The notes: generated by a model from the sequence alone, not told the origin. Shown: positions 20,401 through 28,256, counted from the first letter of the stretch. The stretch: 64,000 bases of DNA from Photorhabdus luminescens subsp. luminescens (GCF_001083805.1 NZ_JXSK01000002.1:124001-188000); one strand, 5' to 3'. Program-made: numbers and translations.

Positions 20401-23400
20401 AGCTTTAAAGTAATCAACGCCGCTATTGGATTGGTTAACTCTTAATGAATAAGCAACAAACTCACGATATTGAACCGGAGTAGGCAACAACACATTGGGA
20501 TCTTCAAGCAAAGCGTGCATTTCTGCAATTTGCAATAAGACAGAAATATGATCACTTAATAAATGATGTTGCTTTAATAGTAGAAAACACTCATCAGTCT
20601 TCGTGTCTTTAGCTGCAATCGCTTGCATCATAGGCGCACGATCCAGCTTCATATGGTGGTGTTCAATCGCAGATAATTCTGCCAAAGTTTCCAATGCTGA
20701 GAAACCTGGAGCAATAGTTTGCCATTGTAAAGGAACCGAAGCTGTTCGATGAACAACCTGAACTGAGGTGGTTAAATCATGCCAATGAATAGAAGTGCGG
20801 AAAATATCATGACGCGCCACTATCTTATCAAGAGTATGTAGAAATGCTGTCAGCTTTTGCTCATTAGCAAACTTGATCAGAATGGGGATGATATAAGTAT
20901 CATGCTCTTCATTCATCCGATGGTGAAAGAAAATGCCTTCCTGCAACGGTGATAATGGATAAATATCTTGTATATTACTGGCGCCGCCCTCAATTTGTTG
21001 GCAAATAATTGCGATTTCTTCTTCACTCAAAGTCACCATATCCAACATATCAGGCGTGATATGTTCAACATGCTCTGCAAGCTTATTAACAGCTACCTCT
21101 TGGTGAATTAACGTTTCTTCATCCTGACGGACACAAGATAAATGTAATGCCAATTCTGCCAGCGTGTTGGTTCGATAAATCGCACGCATAGGCAGTTGAT
21201 AACCACGCTGAGCCAATTCTGCTCGCAATGACATAATTAATAAAGAGTGACCACCTAGGGCAAAAAAGTTGTCATGGCGGCTGACTTTACTCAAGGCTAA
21301 TAGCGACTGCCACAGTTGTGCTAATACCAACTCGGCTTCGCCCTCAGGGGCAACAAATTCCTGCTGACTATAATCTTGTTTTTGTGGTAGTGGTAATTGC
21401 CTAAAATCTAACTTGCCGTTTTGTGTCAGTGGTAATTTTTCTAGCTGTACAACCGCAACAGGCAACATGTAATCAGCTAGTTTGCTCTTCATCGCCAGAC
21501 GAATAGCATTAACATTGATGATTTCTTCAGCCACAACATAAGCAATTAATTGCAGCCGATCATCAGAACCAAGCTGTCGAGGATAGACAACCGCTTCATG
21601 AATACTGGGATAATCCATTAATTGATTGCTGATTTCTTCTGGCTCAATACGAAAACCGTTTATTTTTACTTGATTATCATTGCGCCCAATAAATTCTAAA
21701 TTACCATCAGGCAACTGGCGTACGATATCTCCTGTGCGATAAAGTCGCCCCGGACCAAAAGGATTATCCACAAAATACTTCGCGCTATCTTGTTCACGAT
21801 TAAGATAGCCACGTGTTACACCTGTGCCGCCAATATATAATTCCCCCTGAAACCCTGAGGGAACACTTTTTAAATTCGTATCTAATATATAAAGTTGGGC
21901 GCCATAATTAGCTTTACCAATGGGAATCATCGCCGTTACATCAGCCAAGGATGCCATGCAGTAAGCAGACGCGGTTACTGTTGTTTCAGTCGGACCGTAT
22001 GTGTTGATAAGTTCGATAGCAGGACCATGTTCGAACCATTCGCGAGCACTAACGGATTTAACCATTTCTCCGCCTAAGATCACTAAACGTAGTGAAGAAT
22101 CAATAGGTTGACGACTGTAATTCACCAGTTGATGCCAAAAAGCGGTAGGTAAACTGGTCACCGAAATTTCATGGCGGCGGCAAAATGCCCAAAATGCATC
22201 AAAATCGTAATGAATATCATCAGCTCGTAACACCAGAGCGGCGCCGTTACATAAGGAACCGAAACACTCTTCCACAGAAATATCGAAGCTGACCGAAGAA
22301 AACTGCAAAAACTTATCATGTTCAGTCAGTCTATAAGACTCGGTAATGTGCGCAACAAAATGACTCAACTGCTTATGTTCAACCATCACCCCTTTGGGCT
22401 GCCCCGTTGTGCCGGAGGTATAAATCACATAGGCCAGATGTTCCAACTGTAAACCAATATTGCTTGCGGATATGTTCGCCGCAGAACACTGGGCCAAATG
22501 TTGATTAAACTGAGCATCATCGAGCAATAGTGTTGCGATCTTGCATGCCGCCAATCGATGTGCAATGGAAGAGATTGTTATGCAAACAACAGGTTCAGCA
22601 TCGGTCAGCATAAACTGCAAACGACCATCGGGATAATCGGGGTCCATAGGAACATAAGCAGCTCCAGCTTTCAGCGTTGCCAGCATCGCCACGACCATCT
22701 CACTCGATCGCGGCAAGCAAATAGCAACACGGCTATCAGGCCGAACCCCCTGCTCAATTAAATAGCTGGCTAATTGATTAGCTTTATTGCTCAATGCGGC
22801 GTAAGACATTCGTTGTTCGCCATCCACTATCGCAATAGCATCAGGATGCCGTTCAGCATATTGCTCAATTTGCTCATGCACTAATGAGACAAGTTTTTCC
22901 CCTGTCACAACAGATTGACTTAAATTCCACAACTCCTGTTCAACGTCTTTACTCACCAGATCAAGTGAAGTTAATAACGCTTCAGGCTGTGCAACCATTT
23001 GTTCGACCAAAGTCATAATGCTTTGCAATAAATGTTCAGCCTGATGTGACGAGAAATAATCATGACGATAGTCTAGTTGGAGCTGAGTGTCTTGCTTATC
23101 ACCGTAATTACATAATATAACGGTGAGAGGAATATCTTCACGCCCATGACTAAGGTAATTAGTTTCCGTATCCAAGCCACTAGCACTGAAATCAAAATCA
23201 ATCTGTTGATAGTTGAAAACAATATCAAAAAGACGTTCACGACCTTGAGCACGTAAAGACAAATCCTTATATAAAGCACTCGAAGGATAAGAGCGATAAC
23301 GATAGCCGCTTTTTATAGTACGTGCTGTCATTGCTACTGATTCAGCCACCGACATCTGCTTATTTTGCGCGCACATTATCGGCAGCATTGATATAAACGA

Positions 23401-24321
23401 ACCAACCATATTGCGTTGAGCTGATGTAGTACGATTATGTAAAGGCGTGCCGATGAGGACCCCATCACTTTGGTTGATACGGTTTACTAGAGAAGCAATC
23501 GCTGTAATAAAAAGCGGCGATATTGGTAAATTACATTGACTCGCCTTGGCTAAAAATGACTTATATCTATCAAGTTTAATAAAGTATACAAGCCTGCTAT
23601 TTCTCCTTGAATCGGCAATTCCAAGACTTTCTTTCCTGCATTGGAAAGGCACATCTGGTAATTGGTGGAGTAACTCTTTCCAGTATTTAGCTGCCTTTGC
23701 TAATTGCTGACTATAATTCTCCGGTAACGGTTGCGCAGCAAGATCAAGAAACCGCTCCCCCGTGTTTTCTTTAGGCTTATTTCCCAGATCTAATTGCTGG
23801 TAGGTGTCGAAAATACTTCGAAACCAGTTAGCATAACCGACACCATCAATGATGATGTGATGAGAAATAAAGTATAGCCAGAAACGATTTGGAGCTAACT
23901 GAATTAAGCCGACTCGATAAAGCACATCCTGTGCTAATCTAAATGGCTCAGAGAATATCCGTTCAATAATAGCCAAAGCCTTAGATTCCGCCCCTTCTTC
24001 ACTCGAGAGATCTAAATGAGACAGTTCAAAATGATGATCTTGAACAATATGAGCAAATTCAACTGTATCTTTTAGCGCATCCGAATCAATATGACGCGGT
24101 ATTGAATACTTATCTACTATTGAACAGCGAAGCACAGCATGTTCTTGGATAGTGTGTTTTATGGCGCATTCGAGATTCTTTATATTAATAGATTGTTTAA
24201 TCTCAACATAACCACCTATATTGAACGCTGCGGTATCCTCTCTATTTATATGATCAAGATAAATTTCTTTTTGCTGTTGATTTAGTGGAATAACAAGCGG
24301 TTCAACTTTATCTAGAAACAT
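14494..24321 (-). CDS. NRPS gene 1: trimodular starter synthetase, predicted Lys - unusual (Dab?) - Ala
   Basis: The first NRPS of the line, 3275 aa, after AAAGGG. Order: an N-terminal condensation domain of starter-like sequence (HHIIIDG about 153); A (TSGTTGQPKG about 635), T (about 1023); dual C/E (HHLLSDH about 1252, N-terminal His motif FFHHRMNEEHD); A (about 1718), T (about 2127); LCL C (HHIASDG about 2318), A (about 2818), T (about 3217). Codes by eye: D-I-E-S-I-G-T-V-T, close to lysine (bacitracin DAESIGSV); D-V-W-Q-M-I-G-D-D, not recognised but very acidic; D-L-F-N-N-A-L-T-Y, which I recall as an alanine code. The starter C domain could mean an N-acyl cap. The dual C/E domain predicts inversion of residue 1. 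It has no N-terminal docking helix, unlike the three downstream proteins, as expected for the initiator. Confidence 0.95.
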   Translation of the reverse strand: MFLDKVEPLVIPLNQQQKEIYLDHINREDTAAFNIGGYVEIKQSINIKNLECAIKHTIQEHAVLRCSIVDKYSIPRHIDSDALKDTVEFAHIVQDHHFELSHLDLSSEEGAESKALAIIERIFSEPFRLAQDVLYRVGLIQLAPNRFWLYFISHHIIIDGVGYANWFRSIFDTYQQLDLGNKPKENTGERFLDLAAQPLPENYSQQLAKAAKYWKELLHQLPDVPFQCRKESLGIADSRRNSRLVYFIKLDRYKSFLAKASQCNLPISPLFITAIASLVNRINQSDGVLIGTPLHNRTTSAQRNMVGSFISMLPIMCAQNKQMSVAESVAMTARTIKSGYRYRSYPSSALYKDLSLRAQGRERLFDIVFNYQQIDFDFSASGLDTETNYLSHGREDIPLTVILCNYGDKQDTQLQLDYRHDYFSSHQAEHLLQSIMTLVEQMVAQPEALLTSLDLVSKDVEQELWNLSQSVVTGEKLVSLVHEQIEQYAERHPDAIAIVDGEQRMSYAALSNKANQLASYLIEQGVRPDSRVAICLPRSSEMVVAMLATLKAGAAYVPMDPDYPDGRLQFMLTDAEPVVCITISSIAHRLAACKIATLLLDDAQFNQHLAQCSAANISASNIGLQLEHLAYVIYTSGTTGQPKGVMVEHKQLSHFVAHITESYRLTEHDKFLQFSSVSFDISVEECFGSLCNGAALVLRADDIHYDFDAFWAFCRRHEISVTSLPTAFWHQLVNYSRQPIDSSLRLVILGGEMVKSVSAREWFEHGPAIELINTYGPTETTVTASAYCMASLADVTAMIPIGKANYGAQLYILDTNLKSVPSGFQGELYIGGTGVTRGYLNREQDSAKYFVDNPFGPGRLYRTGDIVRQLPDGNLEFIGRNDNQVKINGFRIEPEEISNQLMDYPSIHEAVVYPRQLGSDDRLQLIAYVVAEEIINVNAIRLAMKSKLADYMLPVAVVQLEKLPLTQNGKLDFRQLPLPQKQDYSQQEFVAPEGEAELVLAQLWQSLLALSKVSRHDNFFALGGHSLLIMSLRAELAQRGYQLPMRAIYRTNTLAELALHLSCVRQDEETLIHQEVAVNKLAEHVEHITPDMLDMVTLSEEEIAIICQQIEGGASNIQDIYPLSPLQEGIFFHHRMNEEHDTYIIPILIKFANEQKLTAFLHTLDKIVARHDIFRTSIHWHDLTTSVQVVHRTASVPLQWQTIAPGFSALETLAELSAIEHHHMKLDRAPMMQAIAAKDTKTDECFLLLKQHHLLSDHISVLLQIAEMHALLEDPNVLLPTPVQYREFVAYSLRVNQSNSGVDYFKAKLSDVAETTAPFGLLDVYNDGLKIDTVREWVGPRLAQQIIDLASQHCISAANIFYLAWALVVAKCSGKSDVVFGSMMSGRQQAIRGSDRILGMLINLLPIRINLADLSVSEALKQIHDELIELADYEHFSLSEALRYSALPGGTPLFTSLLNFSHKSEVAVANQSHHFEMIGTKEYTNYPLEMGVEQLDHDFIMQVHVESQVGADNVLTYMRTALEVIIHALGQAPQTPLLTLSITPISEQQRIINQFNSPVVAYDKTVAIHQRFEHQVAKTPAAIAAVCDTHRITYAELNQCANQLAHYLIEQGVVRNHIVAIYAERSIEFVIAILGIMKAGAAYVPLDPTNPPERLSYMLADSGVNVVLTQSHLNGLIFNNQKRFRLDVDWPSLGHYPNTNPEVECYPDDLAYMIYTSGSTGKPKGALVHHAGALNHIDAEFDVLGFMGRHNQLLSRNFLQSAASSSDVSVWQFLAPLLSGGKTVILPDAMDLPEYVRVLQDEQIHLIQTAPSVLKILLEHLLSQGEVATPLPNLKWLMIIAEPCPVPLVNRWLQYYPEIPVMNGYGPSEASDDITYFIIDEPLEERVKNIPVGKPLPNLTMYVLDQHMQILPTNVIGELCVSGVGVGKGYWNKPEKTAESFKDNPFLTMNGHGTRLYRTGDLGYWDANGNLELVGRIDNQVKVRGFRVELGEIESALVKLPQVAEAAVLVHKDRAGENCLVAYLVLTANVAQLEQIINNVRQGLSHHLPDYMIPGYYEILDKMPLNAADKINRHALPKPCLVNHHVEWVEPANKIEQALAGIWQSVLNVDRVGRNDNFFHLGGHSLLVIRVISKIRAELGREIAVRAIFDHPTLAELAVMLEQRTATTVDSIPKQPRTGELLPLSFAQERLWILSQIDQNSAEYNMPIAFAVEGEFDVGVAELALNQIIERHEILRTVYIKQDGKPFQKILSGRNLTLNYIDLTCMPKEQQSQHVAELMEEDARRIFDLSRDLMIRATFIQRQVNNGVLLFNAHHIASDGWSEDILTHEFVVRYDALRNGNKVEIKELDIQYADFAVWQRDRLQSEYLASQISYWKRQLDEIPPVHGLPLDRPRPKVRQHQGAVVTGSLQEDTTQALVSLARQHQLTPFMLFHAALALLLSRHSNSDDIVIGTPVANRLQAELETLIGFFVNTLILRVDTKHAMLSDYLSHVKQVHLDAQANQDVPFEQLVERLQVTRSTAYTPLFQIMLTTDTDYGLNSDVGEVAFNLPGMKLNSIAPNHIQTKFDLNIDLSISEHRLHLHWVYDTSLFSHEHIEQLNDHLSRLLIGLAEATKANDYTRVSLASLPMLSNVEIAYLRHTLNDTYVEYPKDKCIHELFEQQAEANPDNVALECGDNQLTYRQLNEKSNQLAHYLLERHAIEPGTLVGLCVERSLEMVIGILAILKAGGAYVPLDPRYPQERLGYMLEDAQLEVVLIQSHLEQVLPDFNGHRVILDNLGSTNSQISTAYSHYPTTNLDKHSLALTAGHLAYVIYTSGSTGKPKGVMIEHRNTIAMLSWAQSQYTKEDIACVLMSTSLNFDLSIFELFLPLVSGTRVCVVEDILVLHQSIGCQVTLINTVPSAMNSLVEQNAIPEGTRVINLAGEALSANLVNEIYEKNQDVTVYNLYGPSEDTTYSTWAKLDSSVHTTPTIGRIISNSQAYILDKEQQLVPYGSTGELYVGGAGLARGYINRPELTKERFVANPFHDPANTDSSERLYKTGDLVRYLPDGNLEFVGRIDDQVKIRGFRIELGEIEYQLNQQAGVNSSLVLVKTTLAGDKQLVAYIKLVSDKLTNERASAEWQQAQTRFIQGIKSALAKSLPDYMIPSVMVVVEEWPLTPNGKIDRKMLPEPNPEHDKSDSFIEPVGETEISLAAIWQRVLNVKQISRNDNFFALGGHSLLAIKLVTEINAAFVIELGAMQVFQTPLLHELAELICNQQLQGQIQSELETAGEEGWL

Positions 24322-24380
24322 ACTATAATCCCTTTAAAAAATATTATTTTTGGTTTTTATTATTTATAAATTCCTTAAAA

Positions 24381-24836
24381 TTATCTCCTCACAATAATTT
24401 CAGCTAGCATTTCCTCATATTCTTCATAATAACCGACTTCTACAAAACCAAAACGTTGATAAAATGATTTATGGCGTTCGCTCGTTTCGTCATAACAGAC
24501 AGTAATCCTATGACAATCAGGCTGCTGTTTCATTTCATCCAGCAATAACTGCATCGCCTCACTGCCAATACCTTGATTTTGGTAAGATTGATCAACCATC
24601 ATTCGATACAGATTATATTCGTTGGGTTTGCCTTCATTCACACAACGCTCATACATTGCAAAACCAACGACCTCCTCGCCACAACAGATCACTCTTGCTC
24701 TGCAATATTCATTAAAATGTGATTCGACAATTGACTCTGAATTTGGCGCGACGAAAACTTCTTGCCCAGGTTCAACTTCAAGAGACATTACATCCTCATA
24801 GTTGTCTTTATCAACATCAACCAAAGATACTTTCAT
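24381..24836 (-). CDS. GNAT-family N-acetyltransferase, probable self-resistance or tailoring enzyme
   Basis: A 151-aa single-domain GNAT protein. The acetyl-CoA loop QNQGIG (Q-x-x-G-x-G form) is near residue 95, and the C-terminal RITVCYDETSERHKSFYQRFGF segment is typical of spermidine/polyamine and small-molecule acetyltransferases. It lies between the hydroxylase gene (18-bp gap) and the first NRPS gene (59-bp gap) and is almost certainly co-transcribed with both. With a lysine-first, polycationic peptide predicted, the likely job is acetylation of an amino group on the product. That could protect the producer, as I recall for the odilorhabdin acetyltransferase OatA of Xenorhabdus nematophila, or tailor a Dab residue. 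A polyamine acetyltransferase is the other option. The fold is clear; the substrate is inference. Confidence 0.85.
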   Translation of the reverse strand: MKVSLVDVDKDNYEDVMSLEVEPGQEVFVAPNSESIVESHFNEYCRARVICCGEEVVGFAMYERCVNEGKPNEYNLYRMMVDQSYQNQGIGSEAMQLLLDEMKQQPDCHRITVCYDETSERHKSFYQRFGFVEVGYYEEYEEMLAEIIVRR

Positions 24837-24854
24837 AATTAACCTACTTACTTT

Positions 24855-25712
24855 TTAAGAAATATAATTAAGATACGGACGGTACTTCTCGAAAAAACTT
24901 TCACGCTTCATTAATCCCAAAAGCCCACATAAACTTAGCCAATTGTAATACAGATTTTCACGCGGTATTTTTTCTTTAATGCTCTTAAAACTTACAATAG
25001 CTGAAGCTCGAGTATGAAAATCGATATTAAAAGAAATACTATCAGTCAACGTTCTTACATGATGAAGCATACCCGCAGGCATGATTAATATATCGCCCTG
25101 ATGTACCTCAACTGTGGATGTGTTTATATTAGCTATCTCACCAACATTCTGAATTTCTGGATTATATTCAAACCAGCGCCATCCTCGACGAGAACAAGCT
25201 TCTCTTTCCTCCCAAGGAATAAAAGAGAATCTCTTACTGCCCTTTATCTGAAAAAATAGATTGTTCGTTCTTAAAGTATCAAAATGCAATGGCGTTATAG
25301 CTCCGACTGGAGACATAAAAAATTGAACGAACTTCCACCATTCATTTCGGTAAAGCTTTGGTAAAATAGTTAGAGGAAAATCACCAACGTCATCAAGTAA
25401 CTGTTGAGCTTGTAAAAAGATAGGAATGTCATGACAATAGGGAATATCATTACCCATCTTTCCTTTCTTATATGCATTCAGAATTTCTAAATAACGATAC
25501 ATTTTGGCGTGCTCAGAACGCACACCATTTGCATCAAAAAATTTGATCACAACGTCAATTTGAGGACACTTATCTTGAAAGTATTCAGAATTCCATTGTT
25601 TTATCGCAGGCCAGTCTTGCAGTAATCCTCGGTAAACTATCGCGTATCCCCGAGCAAGTGCGTAATGAAATTCAAGCTGATTAAACTTAGTAAGTTCTAC
25701 TACACGGCTCAT
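24855..25712 (-). CDS. JmjC/cupin_8 Fe(II)- and 2-oxoglutarate-dependent hydroxylase
   Basis: A 285-aa protein of the cupin_8/JmjC-like (FIH-type) family. The iron triad is visible: HFD (H-x-D) near residue 143, in the context SPVGAITPLHFDTLRTNN, and a distal histidine in MLHHVRTL near residue 216. The lysine of QIKGSKRF fits the usual co-substrate region. Members of this family hydroxylate amino-acid side chains, often on carrier-bound or free residues in NRPS pathways. It sits directly between the Dab aminotransferase and the GNAT gene, so beta-hydroxylation of Dab, or hydroxylation of Lys, is the simplest role. AGGAG precedes the ATG by 9 nt. Protein hydroxylation is an alternative I consider less likely here. 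Confidence 0.85.
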   Translation of the reverse strand: MSRVVELTKFNQLEFHYALARGYAIVYRGLLQDWPAIKQWNSEYFQDKCPQIDVVIKFFDANGVRSEHAKMYRYLEILNAYKKGKMGNDIPYCHDIPIFLQAQQLLDDVGDFPLTILPKLYRNEWWKFVQFFMSPVGAITPLHFDTLRTNNLFFQIKGSKRFSFIPWEEREACSRRGWRWFEYNPEIQNVGEIANINTSTVEVHQGDILIMPAGMLHHVRTLTDSISFNIDFHTRASAIVSFKSIKEKIPRENLYYNWLSLCGLLGLMKRESFFEKYRPYLNYIS

Positions 25713-25742
25713 AATTCTACACTCCTAGCTAAAACTTTATTC

Positions 25743-27104
25743 CTAATTGCTGCTAACCGATAACCTTTGAACTTCACTTTCGCAATTATTACTATTCCTT
25801 GATTTTAAATTGGTCCTTGATTCTAAACTGGTCCTCGATTCTAAACTGGTCCTCGATTTTAAACTGGCGAGAGCCTGTTCTATAATCTTCAATCCTTTTA
25901 CCAGTGTGTCTTCATCAATGGTCAAGGCAGGCATCAATTTCAATACTTCATCATTGGGGCCGCACAACTCCACAATCAAACCATTTTCAAAACAATGCTT
26001 CACTAAATACTGTGTTAATGAGGAATCCGCCATTTCTATCCCTTGCATGAATCCAATTCCCTTAACTCGCAGTACAAATTCATGATACTTTTCAACCAAA
26101 GAGTTCAAGTACGTTCGAATTAATTCCGCCTTATGCTGAATTATCTTCTGAAAAGAACTATCCCCCCAATATTCATTTAACATCGCTTTTGAAGCGACAA
26201 ATGCTAAGTTATTCCCTCGAAATGTGCCGTTGTCTTCTGCCGGCTTCCACACATCGATATCGGGAGAAATAAGCAGTAAAGACATAGGTAGCCCAATACC
26301 GCCAATAGATTTGGAAAGACAAACCAGGTCAGGTTTAATATTTGCGCGCTCAAAACTAAAGAATGTTCCAGTACGGCCACAACCAGATTGAATGTCATCA
26401 ACGATTAATAGAATGTTGAACTCTTCGGTAAGTTTTCTCAACGCCCTCAACCATTCAATAGAAGCAACATTTAATCCGCCTTCGCCTTGTACAGTCTCGA
26501 GAATTACCGCAGCGGGAAGATCAACCCCTGAACTGGGATCGGTAAGTAACTTTCTAAAATATCCTATATAATCAAATTCTCCATCAATATAACCATCAAA
26601 TGGTAAGCGCGTAATTTGAGAATATAATCCAGGTTGGCGATGATGTTGACTACCTGTTAAACTGAGCGACACCCCCGTCATACCGTGAAAGGCGTTGGTG
26701 AAACAAACAATATTTTCTCTTTTTGTATACTTTCTTGCTAATTTTACCGCAGATTCAATGACGCTCGTGCCCGTAGGACTGGTAAATTGTAAACGATATT
26801 CAAGCTGTCTCGGTTTCAAAATCTTATCAACAAATGTCGATATAAACTCCATTTTTGCTTCCGAGTACAAATCAAGCCCCAAAATAATACCATCATCTTG
26901 AATGTATTTAAGAATTTGTTGTTTTATGATTGTATTATTATGTCCATAGTTCAACGCGCCAGCGCCACATAAAAAGTCAATGTAACTTTTACCATCTATA
27001 TCGATTAAGGTAGAACCTATACCATTTCTAAATATTACGGGAAATCTACGGCAATATGAACGAGCTTTAGACTCATAATTATTAAATATTTCTTCTATTT
27101 CCAT
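25743..27104 (-). CDS. Class III diaminobutyrate:2-oxoglutarate aminotransferase (EctB-like)
   Basis: A PLP enzyme that should convert aspartate semialdehyde plus glutamate to L-2,4-diaminobutyrate. Strong EctB/DABA-aminotransferase features: SYCRRFPVIF near the N-terminus, FLCGAGALNYGHNN, the cofactor-site FTNAFHGMT, DDIQSGCGRTG, and the PLP lysine in LSKSIGG. I chose the ATG at 27104, giving 453 aa, because GGAG lies 5 nt upstream. The longer reading frame from 27155 runs into the 125-bp repeat. The C-terminus carries a low-complexity tail encoded by four 18-bp repeats (L-x-S-R-T-x units), absent from ordinary EctB. It is the first gene of the NRPS operon. No ectA- or ectC-type gene accompanies it, so it more likely feeds Dab to the NRPS than to ectoine. 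Confidence 0.92.
   Translation of the reverse strand: MEIEEIFNNYESKARSYCRRFPVIFRNGIGSTLIDIDGKSYIDFLCGAGALNYGHNNTIIKQQILKYIQDDGIILGLDLYSEAKMEFISTFVDKILKPRQLEYRLQFTSPTGTSVIESAVKLARKYTKRENIVCFTNAFHGMTGVSLSLTGSQHHRQPGLYSQITRLPFDGYIDGEFDYIGYFRKLLTDPSSGVDLPAAVILETVQGEGGLNVASIEWLRALRKLTEEFNILLIVDDIQSGCGRTGTFFSFERANIKPDLVCLSKSIGGIGLPMSLLLISPDIDVWKPAEDNGTFRGNNLAFVASKAMLNEYWGDSSFQKIIQHKAELIRTYLNSLVEKYHEFVLRVKGIGFMQGIEMADSSLTQYLVKHCFENGLIVELCGPNDEVLKLMPALTIDEDTLVKGLKIIEQALASLKSRTSLESRTSLESRTNLKSRNSNNCESEVQRLSVSSN
25801..25872. repeat. Four 18-bp in-frame tandem repeats in the 3' end of the aminotransferase gene
   Basis: Units start at 25801, 25819, 25837 and 25855 with core gatt(c/t)taaa(c/t)tggtcct. 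They encode a repeated six-residue unit of the form L-(K/E)-S-R-T-(S/N) at the C-terminus. The middle two units are identical, suggesting recent slippage. Confidence 0.9.
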
Positions 27105-27143
27105 AATAACTCCACAGTAATCCAGATAAAAGCTAGATTGATT

Positions 27144-27268
27144 TATACCCGTCATCTTTCAAGTTGCCTCTTTGTTGGCTGCACTCGCTCACCCCGGTCA
27201 CATAGTTCTCTATGCTCCCGGGGATTCGCTCCTTTGCCGTCGCGATGCATCTTGAAATCCATTGGGTA
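27144..27268. repeat. 125-bp palindromic repeat element, copy 1
   Basis: The ends are inverted (tataccc ... gggta(ta)), with a second inverted pair inside (tttcaag / cttgaaat) and a GC-rich core containing caccccggtcac and ctcccgggga. Such MITE-like palindromes are common in Photorhabdus, Xenorhabdus and relatives. It lies 40 bp upstream of the aminotransferase start, so it falls in the promoter or leader of the NRPS operon. The open frames through it are not genes. Confidence 0.88.
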
Positions 27269-27395
27269 TATACCCGTCATCTTTCAAGTTGCCTCTTTGT
27301 TGGCTGTACTCGCTCACCCCGGTCACATAGTTATCTATGCTCCCGGGGATTCGCTCCTTTGCCGTCGCGATGCATCTTGAAATCCATAGGGTATA
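27269..27395. repeat. 125-bp palindromic repeat element, copy 2 (head-to-tail)
   Basis: Adjacent direct copy of the preceding element, period 125 bp, with about three substitutions (gctgtactcg for gctgcactcg, gttatctat for gttctctat, ccataggg for ccattggg). Confidence 0.88.
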
Positions 27396-28256
27396 AGTCG
27401 GAGCAACCTGTTTATATTGGGTTAATCATAATATAATAACTAAAAAAGTTATTTCTTTTGTAATTTTCTCATTATAATCTTTAGTTTATAACCTATCAAA
27501 CCATCAAGGTAATCAGGTATTCTCCTATTCTTTCAGCCTTAAAGCCTCTCCCGATACATACAGGTTTGAAGCGCAATTCATCACGTCACTATTTTATTCA
27601 CTCATTTATTTTTCTAAAAAACATCTATTTCTACTACTTGTAATTGTTATCCGTAATTATTACCTGAAATTGTTACCTTTAATTATCAATTATAACTTTT
27701 AATTGTTATCAGTAATTTCCCTTTATAATAAATAGGAATAGATTTGTATTGACATAATGGCTCTTAATGTAACCACACAACTCCGCATATTCCTAATATC
27801 TATTCTTTTCAATAGCAACATCGCTAAATCTGCTACAGTTATACATTTTAGCAGATTTCAGGCAATTAACATCGTACTGTTTAATTCTCTACTTAGATAT
27901 ACTATTGGCATAATAATAGCTAGCCAATTCATGTGAAGGCAAAATTAAAACACCACTTGGAACAATTTTTTATATTTAGAGAACGAAAAGAACGTTAACA
28001 CAGGCTGAACATTAATACAAACAAAACACTAGTAAAAGTCAAACACTAATCAAAAAAATAAAAAATTTAATATGTTAAAAAGAAACCTTACCGACTAACA
28101 TTGCTATTATTTTACCCTTGGCGCTAATTAACAGACGTTATAGTTGTACTTAACAGACGAAATCATTCAGGCAGTCAAATGCCTATTTTGCGCCTGGCGG
28201 CAATAAATAGCCTAATTGATTTACCAACCTATTAAAAACATAAAAAATACTTATAT
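27396..28256. other. AT-rich intergenic region between prpE and the NRPS operon
   Basis: No credible gene. It should contain the NRPS operon promoter. Two things stand out: imperfect copies of taattgttatcxgtaatt between about 27640 and 27720, and a 10-bp inverted repeat (27826-27835 / 27849-27858, aaatctgcta ... tagcagattt). Confidence 0.7.

Noticed and set aside
24381-27104. Ectoine operon (EctB + GNAT like EctA + hydroxylase like EctD)
   Set aside because: There is no EctC, the GNAT resembles polyamine-type acetyltransferases and the hydroxylase is JmjC/cupin rather than PhyH-type. The genes run straight into NRPS genes.
27144-27395. CRISPR array
   Set aside because: The two copies are directly adjacent with no spacers; the elements are palindromic 125-bp repeats.
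27138-27436. Small plus-strand ORFs (74-80 aa) rich in Ser/Arg/Cys
   Set aside because: They are translations of the 125-bp palindromic repeats, the two ORFs repeating the same sequence. No ribosome site and no family support.
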